A DNA stretch of 64,000 nucleotides. Origin: Anaerotignum sp. MSJ-24 (GTDB lineage: Bacteria; Bacillota; Clostridia; Lachnospirales; Anaerotignaceae). The position numbers and the translations under genes were made by a program. How positions within the stretch are numbered: position 1 is the first letter of the stretch; each line of letters starts with the position of its first letter. Shown here piece by piece: positions 26,057 through 35,001 of this stretch. The notes below the pieces were generated by a model. It was not told the DNA's origin and ran no database searches. It saw only the letters and a program-made list of their open reading frames with translations. The DNA is taken from positions 310,001-374,000 of the forward strand of contig NZ_JAHLPX010000001.1 of NCBI RefSeq assembly GCF_018918145.1, given 5' to 3'.

Positions 26057-26875
26057 TTACTCTTTCGGTGAAGGAACAACGAAAAGATAATCGTTTCCAC
26101 CCTCATCCTCTGTAAATGCGTTATACATTGTAAAGTTATAAATAAGTCTTTCTGCCGGATAAATGCCGTAGCCATCCTGGTTATGGTCTGTTGTATCGTA
26201 TGAATCAGCAACAATGATTACGTCGTCCTGTGTTGTTTCCGTACCCATATCATCATAGCCAATCATTGTCTGCCAATGTCCGCCCCAGTCATTCCAAGCA
26301 AAAAGTATTGGTTTGCCTTCCGCAAGCCAGCCTTTTATATCATCAAAGGTTATTCCATCGGGATAATCATATGTAGTAATAAGATCAAATCCACCGACAC
26401 CTTCAAATATATCAATTTCCTGATCAAGGGTAGTTCCCGGATAATCTCCGTAAACCTCGGAATCAAGCTTATGTCTTAATGCCGCAAGACTTTCTTCGTT
26501 CCAGTCGCCAAGTTTACCATACCAGTTAAGAGCCATAAGAGCCGCAGTTACACCACATGACCATTCGCTCGTCTGCTGTTGTGTTTTATAATTATGGAGT
26601 ATTGTAAGTGTATCAGTTGACTCCATATTATAAAAATCAGGGTGAGCAAAATAAGGGGAATCCTCATGGTCGCCAAGCCTTTCAATGCTGTCTGCACCGT
26701 CCTCCTCTGACAGATCCAACGCATAGGGAATTTTCATTTCATCAGAAAAGTTCTCCTTTGACTCCGTTGTTTCTGTAGCAGCAGAGTTGCTATTTGTGCC
26801 GTTATTTGATGCACAACCGGATAGCATTCCGATAGCAAGCATTGCGGCAAGTGTAAGTGTTACTGTTTTTTTCAT
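26057..26875 (-). CDS. Secreted C39-like cysteine peptidase lipoprotein
   Basis: A 272-residue protein with a lipoprotein signal: basic start, hydrophobic core and lipobox LSGC at residues 18-21, then a Ser/Thr/Asn-rich linker. The mature part contains a papain-like C39-type arrangement: QQTSEWSCGVTAALM with the candidate nucleophile, GGHWQTMIGYDD with the histidine, and VADSYDTTDH for the third residue. Family knowledge: free-standing C39-like domains act as peptidases or as bound cysteine hydrolases outside the membrane; the substrate here is unknown. It starts at ATG 26875 with AAGGAG upstream and ends before a strong terminator. Confidence 0.78.
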   Translation of the reverse strand: MKKTVTLTLAAMLAIGMLSGCASNNGTNSNSAATETTESKENFSDEMKIPYALDLSEEDGADSIERLGDHEDSPYFAHPDFYNMESTDTLTILHNYKTQQQTSEWSCGVTAALMALNWYGKLGDWNEESLAALRHKLDSEVYGDYPGTTLDQEIDIFEGVGGFDLITTYDYPDGITFDDIKGWLAEGKPILFAWNDWGGHWQTMIGYDDMGTETTQDDVIIVADSYDTTDHNQDGYGIYPAERLIYNFTMYNAFTEDEGGNDYLFVVPSPKE

Positions 26876-26926
26876 TTATCTATCTCCTTTATAATACGCC
26901 CTTAGGCTTAATAAACTTATTTAAAC

Positions 26927-29218
26927 TTACTTTTCTGCATAGAAATTGATAAGACAGCCGGCAAGAATAATCTTTCTTTCATCGTCTGTAATATCGCCCA
27001 TTTTGAGTGTAAACGGAACAAGCTTGCCGTCCTTCACGATATAAGCCGGAATTTCTGTCTTTTTATCCTTGATTGCATCTTTGATTGCGGGAACAAATAT
27101 ATAATCTCCGTTCTCAAAGGGTGTTTCTCCGTCAAGAATAAAGGGAAGCATACCCCAGTTAATAAGGTTTGAACGGTATCTCTTTGTTGCATATTCTCCG
27201 GCAATGTTTGCCCATCCGCCGAGAACCTTCTGACAACTTGCCGCCTGTTCTCTTGCAGAGCCGTCACCTGGTTTAACCGCATATATTGTGCTTCCGATGC
27301 CTGTTTTATTAATATCGAAATCGGCAAACTGTGTCTTTATTGTATCATTAACCGACTTAAGCTCATCAAGTGCCGCAACGGGATCTTCTCCGGCAAGTCT
27401 TGCTTTCTCTGCCTTCTGAACCTCTTTTGCTCTGCCGACATAAGCCGGATCCTTTCTTGAGAGTGCAAACTCCGCAAGCTTAAGAGGATTTGAACGGTAT
27501 GATGATGTTTCACCCGAAGGAATAAGCTCATCGGTTGTTGTTACGGGGTCTGTAATAAGAGAAACAACCTTAAGAACAATATCTTCTGTAAGAGGACTCA
27601 TTGCAGGCCAGTCTGTGATATTCGGGCCAAACTTAAGCTCAACGGAGCTGTCTGCTTTTCCGTATCCATTATAACATCTGTTTTTATAAACATCGCCGTT
27701 GAAGAAATATTTAGGCTTTGTAAAATCAACATCAATATCTGTTGCCGCTGTGATAACACCTTTATTGATTGCTGTTGCAGCAATAGAACGAGCATCCATA
27801 AGAGCAACTGACGCAATCTGTCCGCTTGTTATCTTAGAGCCTTCACGGTTGGGGAAGTTTCTTGTTGAATGTCTTATACTAAGACAGTTATTAGCCGGAA
27901 CATCACCTGCACCGAAGCAAGGACCGCAGAATGCAGAACGTACGGTAGCACCGGACATCATTATATCTGCAATTCTTCCGTTTTCAACAAGTGAAAGGAA
28001 TACGGGCTGGCTTGAAGGATATACACTGAGTGCGAATTCATCCGCACCTATTGAATTGCCTCTGATAATATCGGCGGCATCGCAGATATTTTCGTATGTA
28101 CCGCCTGCACAGCCGGCAATAACGCCCTGTTCAACTGTAAGTCTGCCGTTTTTAACCTTATCCTTAAGCGAGAACTTGATTGTATCATTATCAAGCTGTT
28201 TAGCACCTGTCTTTTCAACCTCATCAAGAATATCATAAAGATTTGCGTTAAGCTCCTCGATTGTATAGATATTGCTCGGATGGAAAGGCATTGCAATCAT
28301 AGGCTTGATTGTTGAAAGATCAACATAAATCATGCCGTCATAATATGTAATTTCACCGGGATTCTGTTCTTTATAATCAGCCGGTCTGCCGTGGATTTCG
28401 TACCATTCCTTAACGCTGTCGTCTGTTCTCCATACAGAAGAAAGGCATGTTGTTTCCGTTGTCATAACATCAATACCGTTTCTGTAATCAACAGAAAGAT
28501 TTGCAATACCGTCGCCGACAAACTCCATTACTTTATTTTTAACATATCCATTATCAAAAACAGCACCGATAATGGCAAGTGCAACGTCCTGAGGGCCTAC
28601 TCCCTTTTCAGGCTTTCCTGTGAGATATACGCCGATTACCTGAGGTCTGTCTATATCATATGTTTTATTAAGGAGCTGTTTAACAAGCTCAGGGCCGCCT
28701 TCGCCCATAGCCATTGTTCCGAGAGCACCGTAACGTGTATGGCTGTCCGAACCGAGAATCATTTTGCCTGTTCCGCTCATCATTTCACGCATATACTGGT
28801 GGATAACTGCCTGATGTGCAGGTACATATATACCGCCATATTTCTTTGCACAGGAAAGGCCGAAAAGATGGTCGTCCTCATTTATTGTTCCACCGACAGC
28901 ACAAAGGCTGTTATGACAGTTGGTAAGGACATAAGGCATAGGGAATTTTTCAAGTCCGCTTGCTCTTGCTGTCTGAATAATACCTACATATGTAATATCA
29001 TGTGATGCCATTGCATCAAATCTTATTTTAAGCTTATCCATTGAACCGGAAGTATTATGGTTCTTAAGAATTCCGTAAGCCATTGTGTTTTCCGAAGCCT
29101 GTTCCTTGGAAATTGTTTTGCCTGTAAGAGCCTGAATTTCCTTAGCCGCATCTGCATTATCCGGCACAATGGTTTTTCCGTCAACAAGATATGCACCGCC
29201 GTCATATAATTTAATCAT
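26927..29218 (-). CDS. Aconitase-family hydratase (YbhJ-like)
   Basis: A 763-residue protein. Aconitase-type iron-sulfur residues are seen in [13 protein letters not shown] and in [10 protein letters not shown], with [15 protein letters not shown] and NFPNREGS as substrate-loop motifs, and a C-terminal swivel domain with [10 protein letters not shown]. The overall length and motif set resemble the E. coli YbhJ group of putative hydratases more than classical aconitase A (about 890) or bacterial AcnB. It could work as aconitate hydratase in a partial TCA or glutamate route, which would suit the nearby glutamate synthase, but the substrate is not certain. The start is ATG 29218, with GGAGG seven bases upstream. 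Confidence 0.82.
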   Translation of the reverse strand: MIKLYDGGAYLVDGKTIVPDNADAAKEIQALTGKTISKEQASENTMAYGILKNHNTSGSMDKLKIRFDAMASHDITYVGIIQTARASGLEKFPMPYVLTNCHNSLCAVGGTINEDDHLFGLSCAKKYGGIYVPAHQAVIHQYMREMMSGTGKMILGSDSHTRYGALGTMAMGEGGPELVKQLLNKTYDIDRPQVIGVYLTGKPEKGVGPQDVALAIIGAVFDNGYVKNKVMEFVGDGIANLSVDYRNGIDVMTTETTCLSSVWRTDDSVKEWYEIHGRPADYKEQNPGEITYYDGMIYVDLSTIKPMIAMPFHPSNIYTIEELNANLYDILDEVEKTGAKQLDNDTIKFSLKDKVKNGRLTVEQGVIAGCAGGTYENICDAADIIRGNSIGADEFALSVYPSSQPVFLSLVENGRIADIMMSGATVRSAFCGPCFGAGDVPANNCLSIRHSTRNFPNREGSKITSGQIASVALMDARSIAATAINKGVITAATDIDVDFTKPKYFFNGDVYKNRCYNGYGKADSSVELKFGPNITDWPAMSPLTEDIVLKVVSLITDPVTTTDELIPSGETSSYRSNPLKLAEFALSRKDPAYVGRAKEVQKAEKARLAGEDPVAALDELKSVNDTIKTQFADFDINKTGIGSTIYAVKPGDGSAREQAASCQKVLGGWANIAGEYATKRYRSNLINWGMLPFILDGETPFENGDYIFVPAIKDAIKDKKTEIPAYIVKDGKLVPFTLKMGDITDDERKIILAGCLINFYAEK

Positions 29219-29383
29219 CTTTTTACCTCCGTGGAAAATATTTGTTCCATTATAACGCTTTAATTCGCTGATGTAAATATTAATCATGATATTTTTTCAT
29301 AATATGAAAAATTTGATTGCCGGTATTAAAAATTTTTCATTGATAACCGAAATTCATTTTAAACTGTATTTCGGCATAATTAA

Positions 29384-29416
29384 AGGCCTTCCATAATGTT
29401 TTATCATAGAAGGCCT
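29384..29416 (-). terminator. Hairpin after the GNAT gene
   Basis: AGGCCTTC/GAAGGCCT with a 17-base loop; on the minus strand it is followed by TTTAATT. It is 15 bases after the GNAT stop codon. Confidence 0.6.
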
Positions 29417-29430
29417 GTCGAATTTAATAT

Positions 29431-29865
29431 TTATATACGAATATAAAATTGATAATGCAGTTCGTCCTGCTGAAAGAATTTAAAACCGTATTTCGTATAA
29501 AACTCATGCAGTTTAACATTATCACTGCACTCAACCAATGCACATCTGCAAGGTATAAGTGAATCCACACTTCTGATTATCTCCATAGCATAATCTAACA
29601 ATTCATTTCCGCTAACGTTGCCATAAATTATGGCATCGTCATTTTTATCTATGTATCTGCCTAATTGACCTATAAGTACAAAATGTATGCTTTCCGCTTC
29701 CTTAAAGCCTCCGGTTTCTTTAATTTTTCCTTTGCTTGCGAAACGAGGTATCAAGGCTTTATGTGATAATGTAAAATATCCTTGAATGTTTAACACATTG
29801 TTATCAAAGCTGTCTTCATCAACAACCAAATATGTCGAACACCAACCTCTTTCCAAATACTGCAT
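29431..29865 (-). CDS. GNAT-like acetyltransferase with unclear or lost start
   Basis: From the first ATG (29865) the protein is 144 residues and ends in FYTKYGFKFFQ, the usual GNAT C-terminal block. The same frame stays open 147 bases further, to 30012, and reads ADALNAFKCCLDEDIEDFLHNKA, which matches the expected N-terminus of this acetyltransferase type. That extension contains no ATG, GTG or TTG; a stop lies at 30013-30015. So either a rare ATT start (30006) is used, a frameshift separated it from its start, or it is decaying. A small gene (29982-30143) overlaps its open frame. In similar pairs elsewhere a small helper protein precedes a GNAT enzyme, sometimes as toxin-antitoxin. Confidence 0.6.
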   Translation of the reverse strand: MQYLERGWCSTYLVVDEDSFDNNVLNIQGYFTLSHKALIPRFASKGKIKETGGFKEAESIHFVLIGQLGRYIDKNDDAIIYGNVSGNELLDYAMEIIRSVDSLIPCRCALVECSDNVKLHEFYTKYGFKFFQQDELHYQFYIRI

Positions 29866-29981
29866 TGCTTTGTTATGTAAAAAGTCTTCTATATCTTCAT
29901 CAAGGCAACATTTAAAAGCATTAAGAGCATCCGCTAATTTATCTAAACCACCAACAGCAGATGCTCTTTCTGCTAAATCAT

Positions 29982-30143
29982 TTAACGAAAGACAAATGTT
30001 GCTAATTTTTTTCTACCTTTATCCAAAGAAGGAGACGATGTAACTGTCTTTCTCTCAGGACTTTTACTTAATTCTTCTTTTAAATTATCGTATTCATTTT
30101 CATTATTGATATAAAATTCCTTCCTAATTGATGAAGTTGCCAT
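29982..30143 (-). CDS. Small protein paired with the GNAT enzyme, antitoxin-like
   Basis: A 53-residue frame, MATSSIRKEFYI at the start and DKGRKKLATFVFR at the end. The start ATG 30143 has GGAGG seven bases upstream, and a promoter with perfect TATAAT lies 90 bases before it. The opening MATSSI with a following charged strand is like ribbon-helix-helix-type small proteins, but the fold is not proven. It overlaps the open frame of the GNAT gene by about 30 bases. I judge it real from its ribosome binding site, promoter and protein-like composition. The antitoxin role is inferred from the pairing. Confidence 0.65.
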   Translation of the reverse strand: MATSSIRKEFYINNENEYDNLKEELSKSPERKTVTSSPSLDKGRKKLATFVFR

Positions 30144-30229
30144 ACAATCACCTCCAAATTAATATTCTCCTTAATGCTAAATAAAAGTTTTTACTTATAC
30201 AAAACACAGAACTATATGTTCTTATTTAT

Positions 30230-30258
30230 ATTATACACAACGACACCAAAAATAACAA
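30230..30258 (-). promoter_or_regulatory. SigmaA-type promoter for the small protein/GNAT pair
   Basis: TTGTTA (30258-30253), a 17-base spacer and TATAAT (30235-30230) on the minus strand. Confidence 0.7.
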
Positions 30259-30303
30259 CGCAATTTTCCAAAACTATATTTAAATTTTTATTACACATTT
30301 TCA

Positions 30304-31245
30304 TCACAAAAACGCCATCAAAAACTTCATTACAAGCGGCATTGTTGCCATACTGCAAAGCGTTGTTACGATAAGGCCGGCTGTGGCATAATCCGCATCG
30401 GAGCCGTTATCTGCCGCAAGCATACACAAAACGACCATAGAAGGCAGCATAGCAAGTATAGTAATCATCATAAGATCCTCAGACGAAAGCACACCGATGA
30501 ATTTAAACAGGAAAAACACAACCACGGGTGCTATTATAAGCTTAATCGGTATTGTAAGGAAAACCTTCGGTTTTTCCACAAGCGTCTTAAAGCCTCTTCT
30601 TCCTATATCCGCACCGATATAGATAAGTGCAAAATACTTGCAGGTTCCGCCTACCGCAGTCATTGTATCCCATGCAACACCCGACGGATGGAGCTTAAAA
30701 GAAATACATATTATTCCGAGTATAAGTGCTATAAACGGCGGATTTTTAAGCATATTCATAAAATTTATGCTTTTTAATGTTATTTCTTTTTGAGTAAGTA
30801 CAGGCATGAATGTCCAGAAGGTAAGCTGATCGACAATAACATAAACAGCAACGGCAAGCGGACCGGTTTCAGGAAACATAGCAATTAACAACGGGTATCC
30901 CATAAAGCCTGTATTCGGAAAACCGACTATTGCCGTATTAATATAGCTTGTCGGCTTAGGCAGACGCATAAGCTTACTGCTCAATATACCGATTCCGACA
31001 AGAATAAATATCATAAGAAACGAAAACAGAAAAAACGGAAATTTCTGTGCTATACCGCTTATTGTTGCACCGTTTACAACCGTAGTAAAAACCATCAGCG
31101 GAAGTATAAGCTTAACAACAAGCTTAGAAAGACCGTCTATTGTTTCGTTTGCCAGAAGCTTAATCTTCTGTGCCACAAAGCCTATGATTATAAGCGTAAA
31201 AAACATAAGCATTTGGTTAAGTAAAATATTGAATTGCTCTCCCAT
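30304..31245 (-). CDS. AEC-family (auxin efflux carrier type) transporter
   Basis: A 313-residue integral membrane protein with about ten hydrophobic segments in the two-times-five pattern of the AEC family. Landmarks are KLVVKLILPLMVFTTV near residue 45, NTGFMGYPLLIAMF near residue 110 and ADIGRRGF in the second half. The family moves malate, malonate, amino acids or other organic acids; the substrate cannot be given. The start is ATG 31245, with GGAGG five bases upstream; the ATG at 31257 overlaps that site. Promoter at 31282-31310. Confidence 0.88.
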   Translation of the reverse strand: MGEQFNILLNQMLMFFTLIIIGFVAQKIKLLANETIDGLSKLVVKLILPLMVFTTVVNGATISGIAQKFPFFLFSFLMIFILVGIGILSSKLMRLPKPTSYINTAIVGFPNTGFMGYPLLIAMFPETGPLAVAVYVIVDQLTFWTFMPVLTQKEITLKSINFMNMLKNPPFIALILGIICISFKLHPSGVAWDTMTAVGGTCKYFALIYIGADIGRRGFKTLVEKPKVFLTIPIKLIIAPVVVFFLFKFIGVLSSEDLMMITILAMLPSMVVLCMLAADNGSDADYATAGLIVTTLCSMATMPLVMKFLMAFL

Positions 31246-31281
31246 AATGTCCTCCATTAAAACAAATTATCTGCTTAGTCT

Positions 31282-31310
31282 AAAATATATCATTTGTTCT
31301 AAATTGTCAA
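31282..31310 (-). promoter_or_regulatory. SigmaA-type promoter for the AEC transporter
   Basis: TTGACA (31310-31305), a 17-base spacer and TATTTT (31287-31282) on the minus strand. Confidence 0.6.
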
Positions 31311-31408
31311 ACATTATTTTTAAAAAATATATATAAATAAAGCAATTATTTAGGAAAATATCTATACATTATCCTGTTAAGGTTATCTTTCCTTAAACAA
31401 GATAAAAG

Positions 31409-31472
31409 TGCAACTCAAATCTAACGCATTTTGAATATACGAAAGATAAAATTGTTGCACTTTTAATTAATT
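31409..31472 (-). terminator. Long hairpin closing the SPFH/TPM operon
   Basis: AAAAGTGCAAC and GTTGCACTTTT form a perfect 11-bp stem around a loop of about 40 bases; on the minus strand it is followed by TATCTTG after TTTT. It is about 50 bases after the last gene of the operon. Confidence 0.6.
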
Positions 31473-31521
31473 TCTACACATTATTTACATATAAAAATCT
31501 ACATTGTGTTTATTTTATTTT

Positions 31522-32715
31522 CTATCCTACGGACTGTGTAAGTATACTCAGCATTGTGCTTTGCGACATAAACGGTAAGCAGATTCCGTTTTCGCCTGCT
31601 CCGATTACCAATCCGGTACCACTGGGGTTGATCATAAGTGGATAGGTTTCACATATATACATTGGGCCGTCTGTTACTCCGTAGCTTTTGCCACCCACAA
31701 GTGACAGACTGAGTGTAACATAGCTTGGACCGTCCATGACGGTTTGAATTGTCCAAAAACCACTCCACATTTCTTCAAAATCGTCACCATTATCGTATAC
31801 CCAGTTAAGATCGACCGTTCCTCCGGTTTCATCACCGGGATAGAAGGTTAATGCGAAAAAGGCATAACGGTCTGTTTCTCTAACCATAGATTCTGTTACC
31901 CAAGTCATACCGCAGCTCTGCGATCCTGCAAGACCGAGTGCAGTCATGCCCGACCATCCATCAGCAAGCCACTCTGAAAATTCAATCGGAGTATTAGTCC
32001 ATCCGTATTCCGTAAAATCAAATAAAAGATATTCACCGGTTTCTGATATACACGGAGCAAGATAGCCCCTTGCACCGGTGGATGGATGCCATTCACATGT
32101 CTTTCCGTTGTTGTCAGTGATAAAGACCTGTGTATCATCCTCATATGCAACACCATCAAGGTTTGCAAATAACAGTACCGGCTCTCCGCTTTCAGACCTG
32201 TATAGAACCTCGGTAACCTCATCGGTTTTTGTTTTTTCATTCCATTTTACACGATTGATTGAAATTGTAGCATTTTCATCAACCGGCACAATACAATACA
32301 GATGTCCCGCTCTGCCAATGATATGGTTCTCATCGATTTCCCCAATAAAAGGATATTTTAACAACATTGCTTTGTTTGTTTCCGACATCCATTTAGGAAA
32401 ACCTGTTTCGAAACCTTCTTCAAACATTCCTCCAACATAACCAAGATACGTAGCACCAAACATTGTCATTGAAAAATCAATACTGTCACGTAGCAATTCA
32501 AGAGATTTATTAGCCTCCGTTGAAAAACCATTCTGTACAGTCTGGTCTTTCGTTATTACTGTTTCTTCTGTTTTTGAAGGCAAAGTTGCCTTACTGGTGT
32601 TCAATTCATTCTTATAAGATTGATTCTGTTGCTGTTTCGGTGCACAAGCACACAAAGGCAGTGGCATAACCAGCGCCAGCAACAGTGCAAGTGCTCGTTT
32701 GCGTATTATTTTCAT
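31522..32715 (-). CDS. Lipoprotein of unknown function, last gene of the SPFH/TPM operon
   Basis: A 397-residue protein with a signal peptide ending in a lipobox-like PLCAC at about residues 18-22, followed by a Gln/Asn/Ser/Thr-rich linker. The rest is one extracytoplasmic domain rich in aromatic, Asp and Gly residues with beta-like alternation and no motif I recognise. The start is ATG 32715, with GGAG five bases upstream; the longer frame to 32814 overlaps the preceding gene and would hide the signal peptide. It starts 19 bases after the TPM gene, so it is co-transcribed. It is similar in style to the larger lipoprotein at 35002. Confidence 0.75.
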   Translation of the reverse strand: MKIIRKRALALLLALVMPLPLCACAPKQQQNQSYKNELNTSKATLPSKTEETVITKDQTVQNGFSTEANKSLELLRDSIDFSMTMFGATYLGYVGGMFEEGFETGFPKWMSETNKAMLLKYPFIGEIDENHIIGRAGHLYCIVPVDENATISINRVKWNEKTKTDEVTEVLYRSESGEPVLLFANLDGVAYEDDTQVFITDNNGKTCEWHPSTGARGYLAPCISETGEYLLFDFTEYGWTNTPIEFSEWLADGWSGMTALGLAGSQSCGMTWVTESMVRETDRYAFFALTFYPGDETGGTVDLNWVYDNGDDFEEMWSGFWTIQTVMDGPSYVTLSLSLVGGKSYGVTDGPMYICETYPLMINPSGTGLVIGAGENGICLPFMSQSTMLSILTQSVG

Positions 32716-32734
32716 AGCTTCTCCACTTCTCCTT

Positions 32735-33529
32735 TCAGAACTTTCCACTTCGACCGGAACCTCCGCCACCGGATTCACTACGGCTACTGCTATCACTCGA
32801 AGAACTACGTTCAATCTTACGACTGGAAGTTGTCTTGTGTGTAAAAGTGTCTGTTTGCCCAGTCAACTGAAGTACTCCCGAAACGTAGGCGTTGGCAGTT
32901 GTCTTTATAGAAACAGACTGCATCTTATTCCATATTACGGAAACAATAACCGTTGCAACAAGCAGAGCTAAAACTGCTGCAATAAGACACGCATACACCG
33001 GATTGGCTCGAACAGGCTTACCTTTTGCAGCCATTCCAAGATAAACACCACATTCTTTTACATAGTCATTAAAACCACCATACCAGTCGTCTTCTCCAAA
33101 ATTATCCAGAAAGACCTTTTCCAGCTTCTCTTGACCATAGCTATTAAACGCATACTCACAGCGTGAGCCATAGCAAAACATAGCCCAGTCTCTATCATCC
33201 ATACTGAGCAGAAGCATTATACCATCACGATTTGGCCCTTCTCCCATTGTATAGTCATGATATATCGTATAGGTTGCTTTATATACGCCGTCAGGATTAA
33301 AGTCGTGAAAATCCTCCACTGTCACTATGTAAACACCAACACCGTATTTATTTGAAACTAACTCTGCCGTTTCTTCCAAACGATCATTTTCGCTTTCGCT
33401 GAGAAGCCCGGCGGCATCTGTTACATAATTCAGCTGTGCTCCGGTCTGCTCCGCTGCAAATGCACTAATACAGAAGGCAAGAGCCATAATAATCGCCAAC
33501 AGATGGCAAAATATTCGTTTTTTATTCAT
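32735..33529 (-). CDS. TPM-domain membrane protein (YdjH/YgcG-like)
   Basis: A 264-residue protein. An N-terminal signal (ALAFCISAFAAEQ) precedes a TPM domain: YVTDAAGLLSESE, then GVGVYIVTVEDF, and DGIMLLLSMDDRDWAMFCYG. A single membrane segment near residue 170-190 leads to a short cytoplasmic tail ending in a Ser/Gly/Arg-rich SESGGGGSGRSGKF, as in YdjH and YgcG proteins. The TPM domain sits outside the membrane; some members are phosphatase-like, others have lost activity. The start is ATG 33529, with GGAGG eight bases upstream, 13 bases after the YdjG-like gene. In B. subtilis YdjG, YdjH and YdjI are neighbours, and all three types occur in this operon. Confidence 0.87.
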   Translation of the reverse strand: MNKKRIFCHLLAIIMALAFCISAFAAEQTGAQLNYVTDAAGLLSESENDRLEETAELVSNKYGVGVYIVTVEDFHDFNPDGVYKATYTIYHDYTMGEGPNRDGIMLLLSMDDRDWAMFCYGSRCEYAFNSYGQEKLEKVFLDNFGEDDWYGGFNDYVKECGVYLGMAAKGKPVRANPVYACLIAAVLALLVATVIVSVIWNKMQSVSIKTTANAYVSGVLQLTGQTDTFTHKTTSSRKIERSSSSDSSSRSESGGGGSGRSGKF

Positions 33530-33542
33530 AACTAAGCCCTCC

Positions 33543-34682
33543 TTACCGTACCATAAGCACAATTGCAATCACACTAAGCGCAACAAGCGGTGCTGCAATA
33601 GCTACAAACAGGCCGATCAATCTCTTTGTACTGACCGGAAGATTTCCGACAATCTTGCCGGTCTGACCGTTCATAGCAAAGAGGAAATCTTTTCCATCCC
33701 ATTTTGTATTCAAAATCCACACAGGAAGCAGTGCATAATGTACTTTACCTCGTGTAAGTTTGATATTACGATCGGTTTCGTCACAGCTGGCATAACCTTT
33801 TACAGTATCTCTCAGTGCATTTACCAAAGAACCTGCACAGCGTATATCCGCTCGTTCTCGGCTTTCTTCTACGCTTACATCGTATTTATCTGCCAAAAAT
33901 CCTGGCAAATATGCTGTTGAAAACGGTTTGAGATCAGAATAATCATATGGTTCGATAGAATCCATGTAATCATCCGGCATCTTGCTTGATGCATCTACAG
34001 GAATTTTTTCAAAGGCAATAGAGCCTTTGCGACTCACATCATAATGACTGGTTTCTGTTATCTCATAATCTCCGGATGTGTATTCACGTACTTTGACGGC
34101 ATGAAACTGCACACTTCCGTCCGCCTTACCATCGTACATCCAAAAAGGAACGTACACACCCTTGATTTCCTCAAGATGGTTTGCCTTAGAAAAAGTTGAT
34201 GGTAAAAGTGGCTTTTTGAGATAGTGCTTTTTAAGTGCCGCAATGGCATCCTCCTTGCTGAGTTTAAAAGGCAGAATGTAGTCAGGCTTCAGAATACCGG
34301 AAAATTGTCCCTGAATGACAGTTGGATTGCCACAGTACGGGCATGATGTAGCTGCTGTTGTTTCATCACAAATCAGTTCTGCTCCACAAGACGGACAGCT
34401 ATAAGCACGCATTCCCTCAATATCTGCACCCCAGTTTTCATTCAAATCTGAAATATCCCATTCAGAACCATCCTTGGAATCGGAAGCTGTCGCATCTACC
34501 GCATCTGTCGCATCTTCTGCTGCTTTTTCCGATTTTTGTTCCTTTTCTGCATAGAGTGCCTCAATTTCCTCCACATCGAAGCTGGTACCGCAGTAGTCAC
34601 ACTCCAATTTTCCGGATTCACCCACAAAATGCAGAGGACCCGTGCATGCGGGACATTGATAATTTGTTATCTTTGTTGCCAT
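33543..34682 (-). CDS. Zinc-ribbon membrane protein (YdjG-like)
   Basis: A 379-residue protein with two zinc ribbons, CPACTGPL/CDYCG at residues 10-32 and CPSCGAEL/CPYCG at about 95-118, separated by an acidic low-complexity linker. The middle region contains KPDYILPFKLSKEDA and KGVYVPFWMYDGKA, typical of the YdjG group. The last about 25 residues are one membrane helix with an arginine end. The role, from the related Bacillus operon, is a membrane-associated partner of the TPM and SPFH proteins. It starts at ATG 34682 with AGGGA upstream. Upstream overlapping hairpins (34713-34740) lie in its leader. Confidence 0.85.
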   Translation of the reverse strand: MATKITNYQCPACTGPLHFVGESGKLECDYCGTSFDVEEIEALYAEKEQKSEKAAEDATDAVDATASDSKDGSEWDISDLNENWGADIEGMRAYSCPSCGAELICDETTAATSCPYCGNPTVIQGQFSGILKPDYILPFKLSKEDAIAALKKHYLKKPLLPSTFSKANHLEEIKGVYVPFWMYDGKADGSVQFHAVKVREYTSGDYEITETSHYDVSRKGSIAFEKIPVDASSKMPDDYMDSIEPYDYSDLKPFSTAYLPGFLADKYDVSVEESRERADIRCAGSLVNALRDTVKGYASCDETDRNIKLTRGKVHYALLPVWILNTKWDGKDFLFAMNGQTGKIVGNLPVSTKRLIGLFVAIAAPLVALSVIAIVLMVR

Positions 34683-35001
34683 CTAAATCCCTCATTTCTT
34701 TGTCTTGTCTTACGCCGATGTTACTGTCATCGGTAAAGACAGTAACTCTGATGGCTTATCTTCGGTGGATTTTCACTATCACAAGGATAAAGCATCGAGC
34801 AAGGCAGTTTCTGCATCTACCCGTGCATATTTGGCATTTAATCTGTCTTTTGTTCAGCTTCATGCCAATACTTCCTTGCCCGAAGAATTCATATCACTCC
34901 CGTCCCAAACGGGACGGGAGCCGGATTATATGTTTTTACCTATTTTTTCTTCCACACTGATTCAAAATAGTGTGAACACATATCACATCCGAAAGTCTGC
35001 A
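34683..35001. other. Non-coding gap with three strong hairpins
   Basis: Between the YdjG-like gene and the large lipoprotein gene lie 319 bases. CTCCCGTCCC/GGGACGGGAG is a perfect 10-bp stem with a 4-base loop (34897-34920). CCGATG/CATCGG and GTTACTGTC/GACAGTAAC overlap at 34711-34740 and exclude each other. One plus-strand frame is open for about 100 codons here but has no ribosome binding site and runs into the next gene antisense. I could not assign a gene. Confidence 0.5.
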
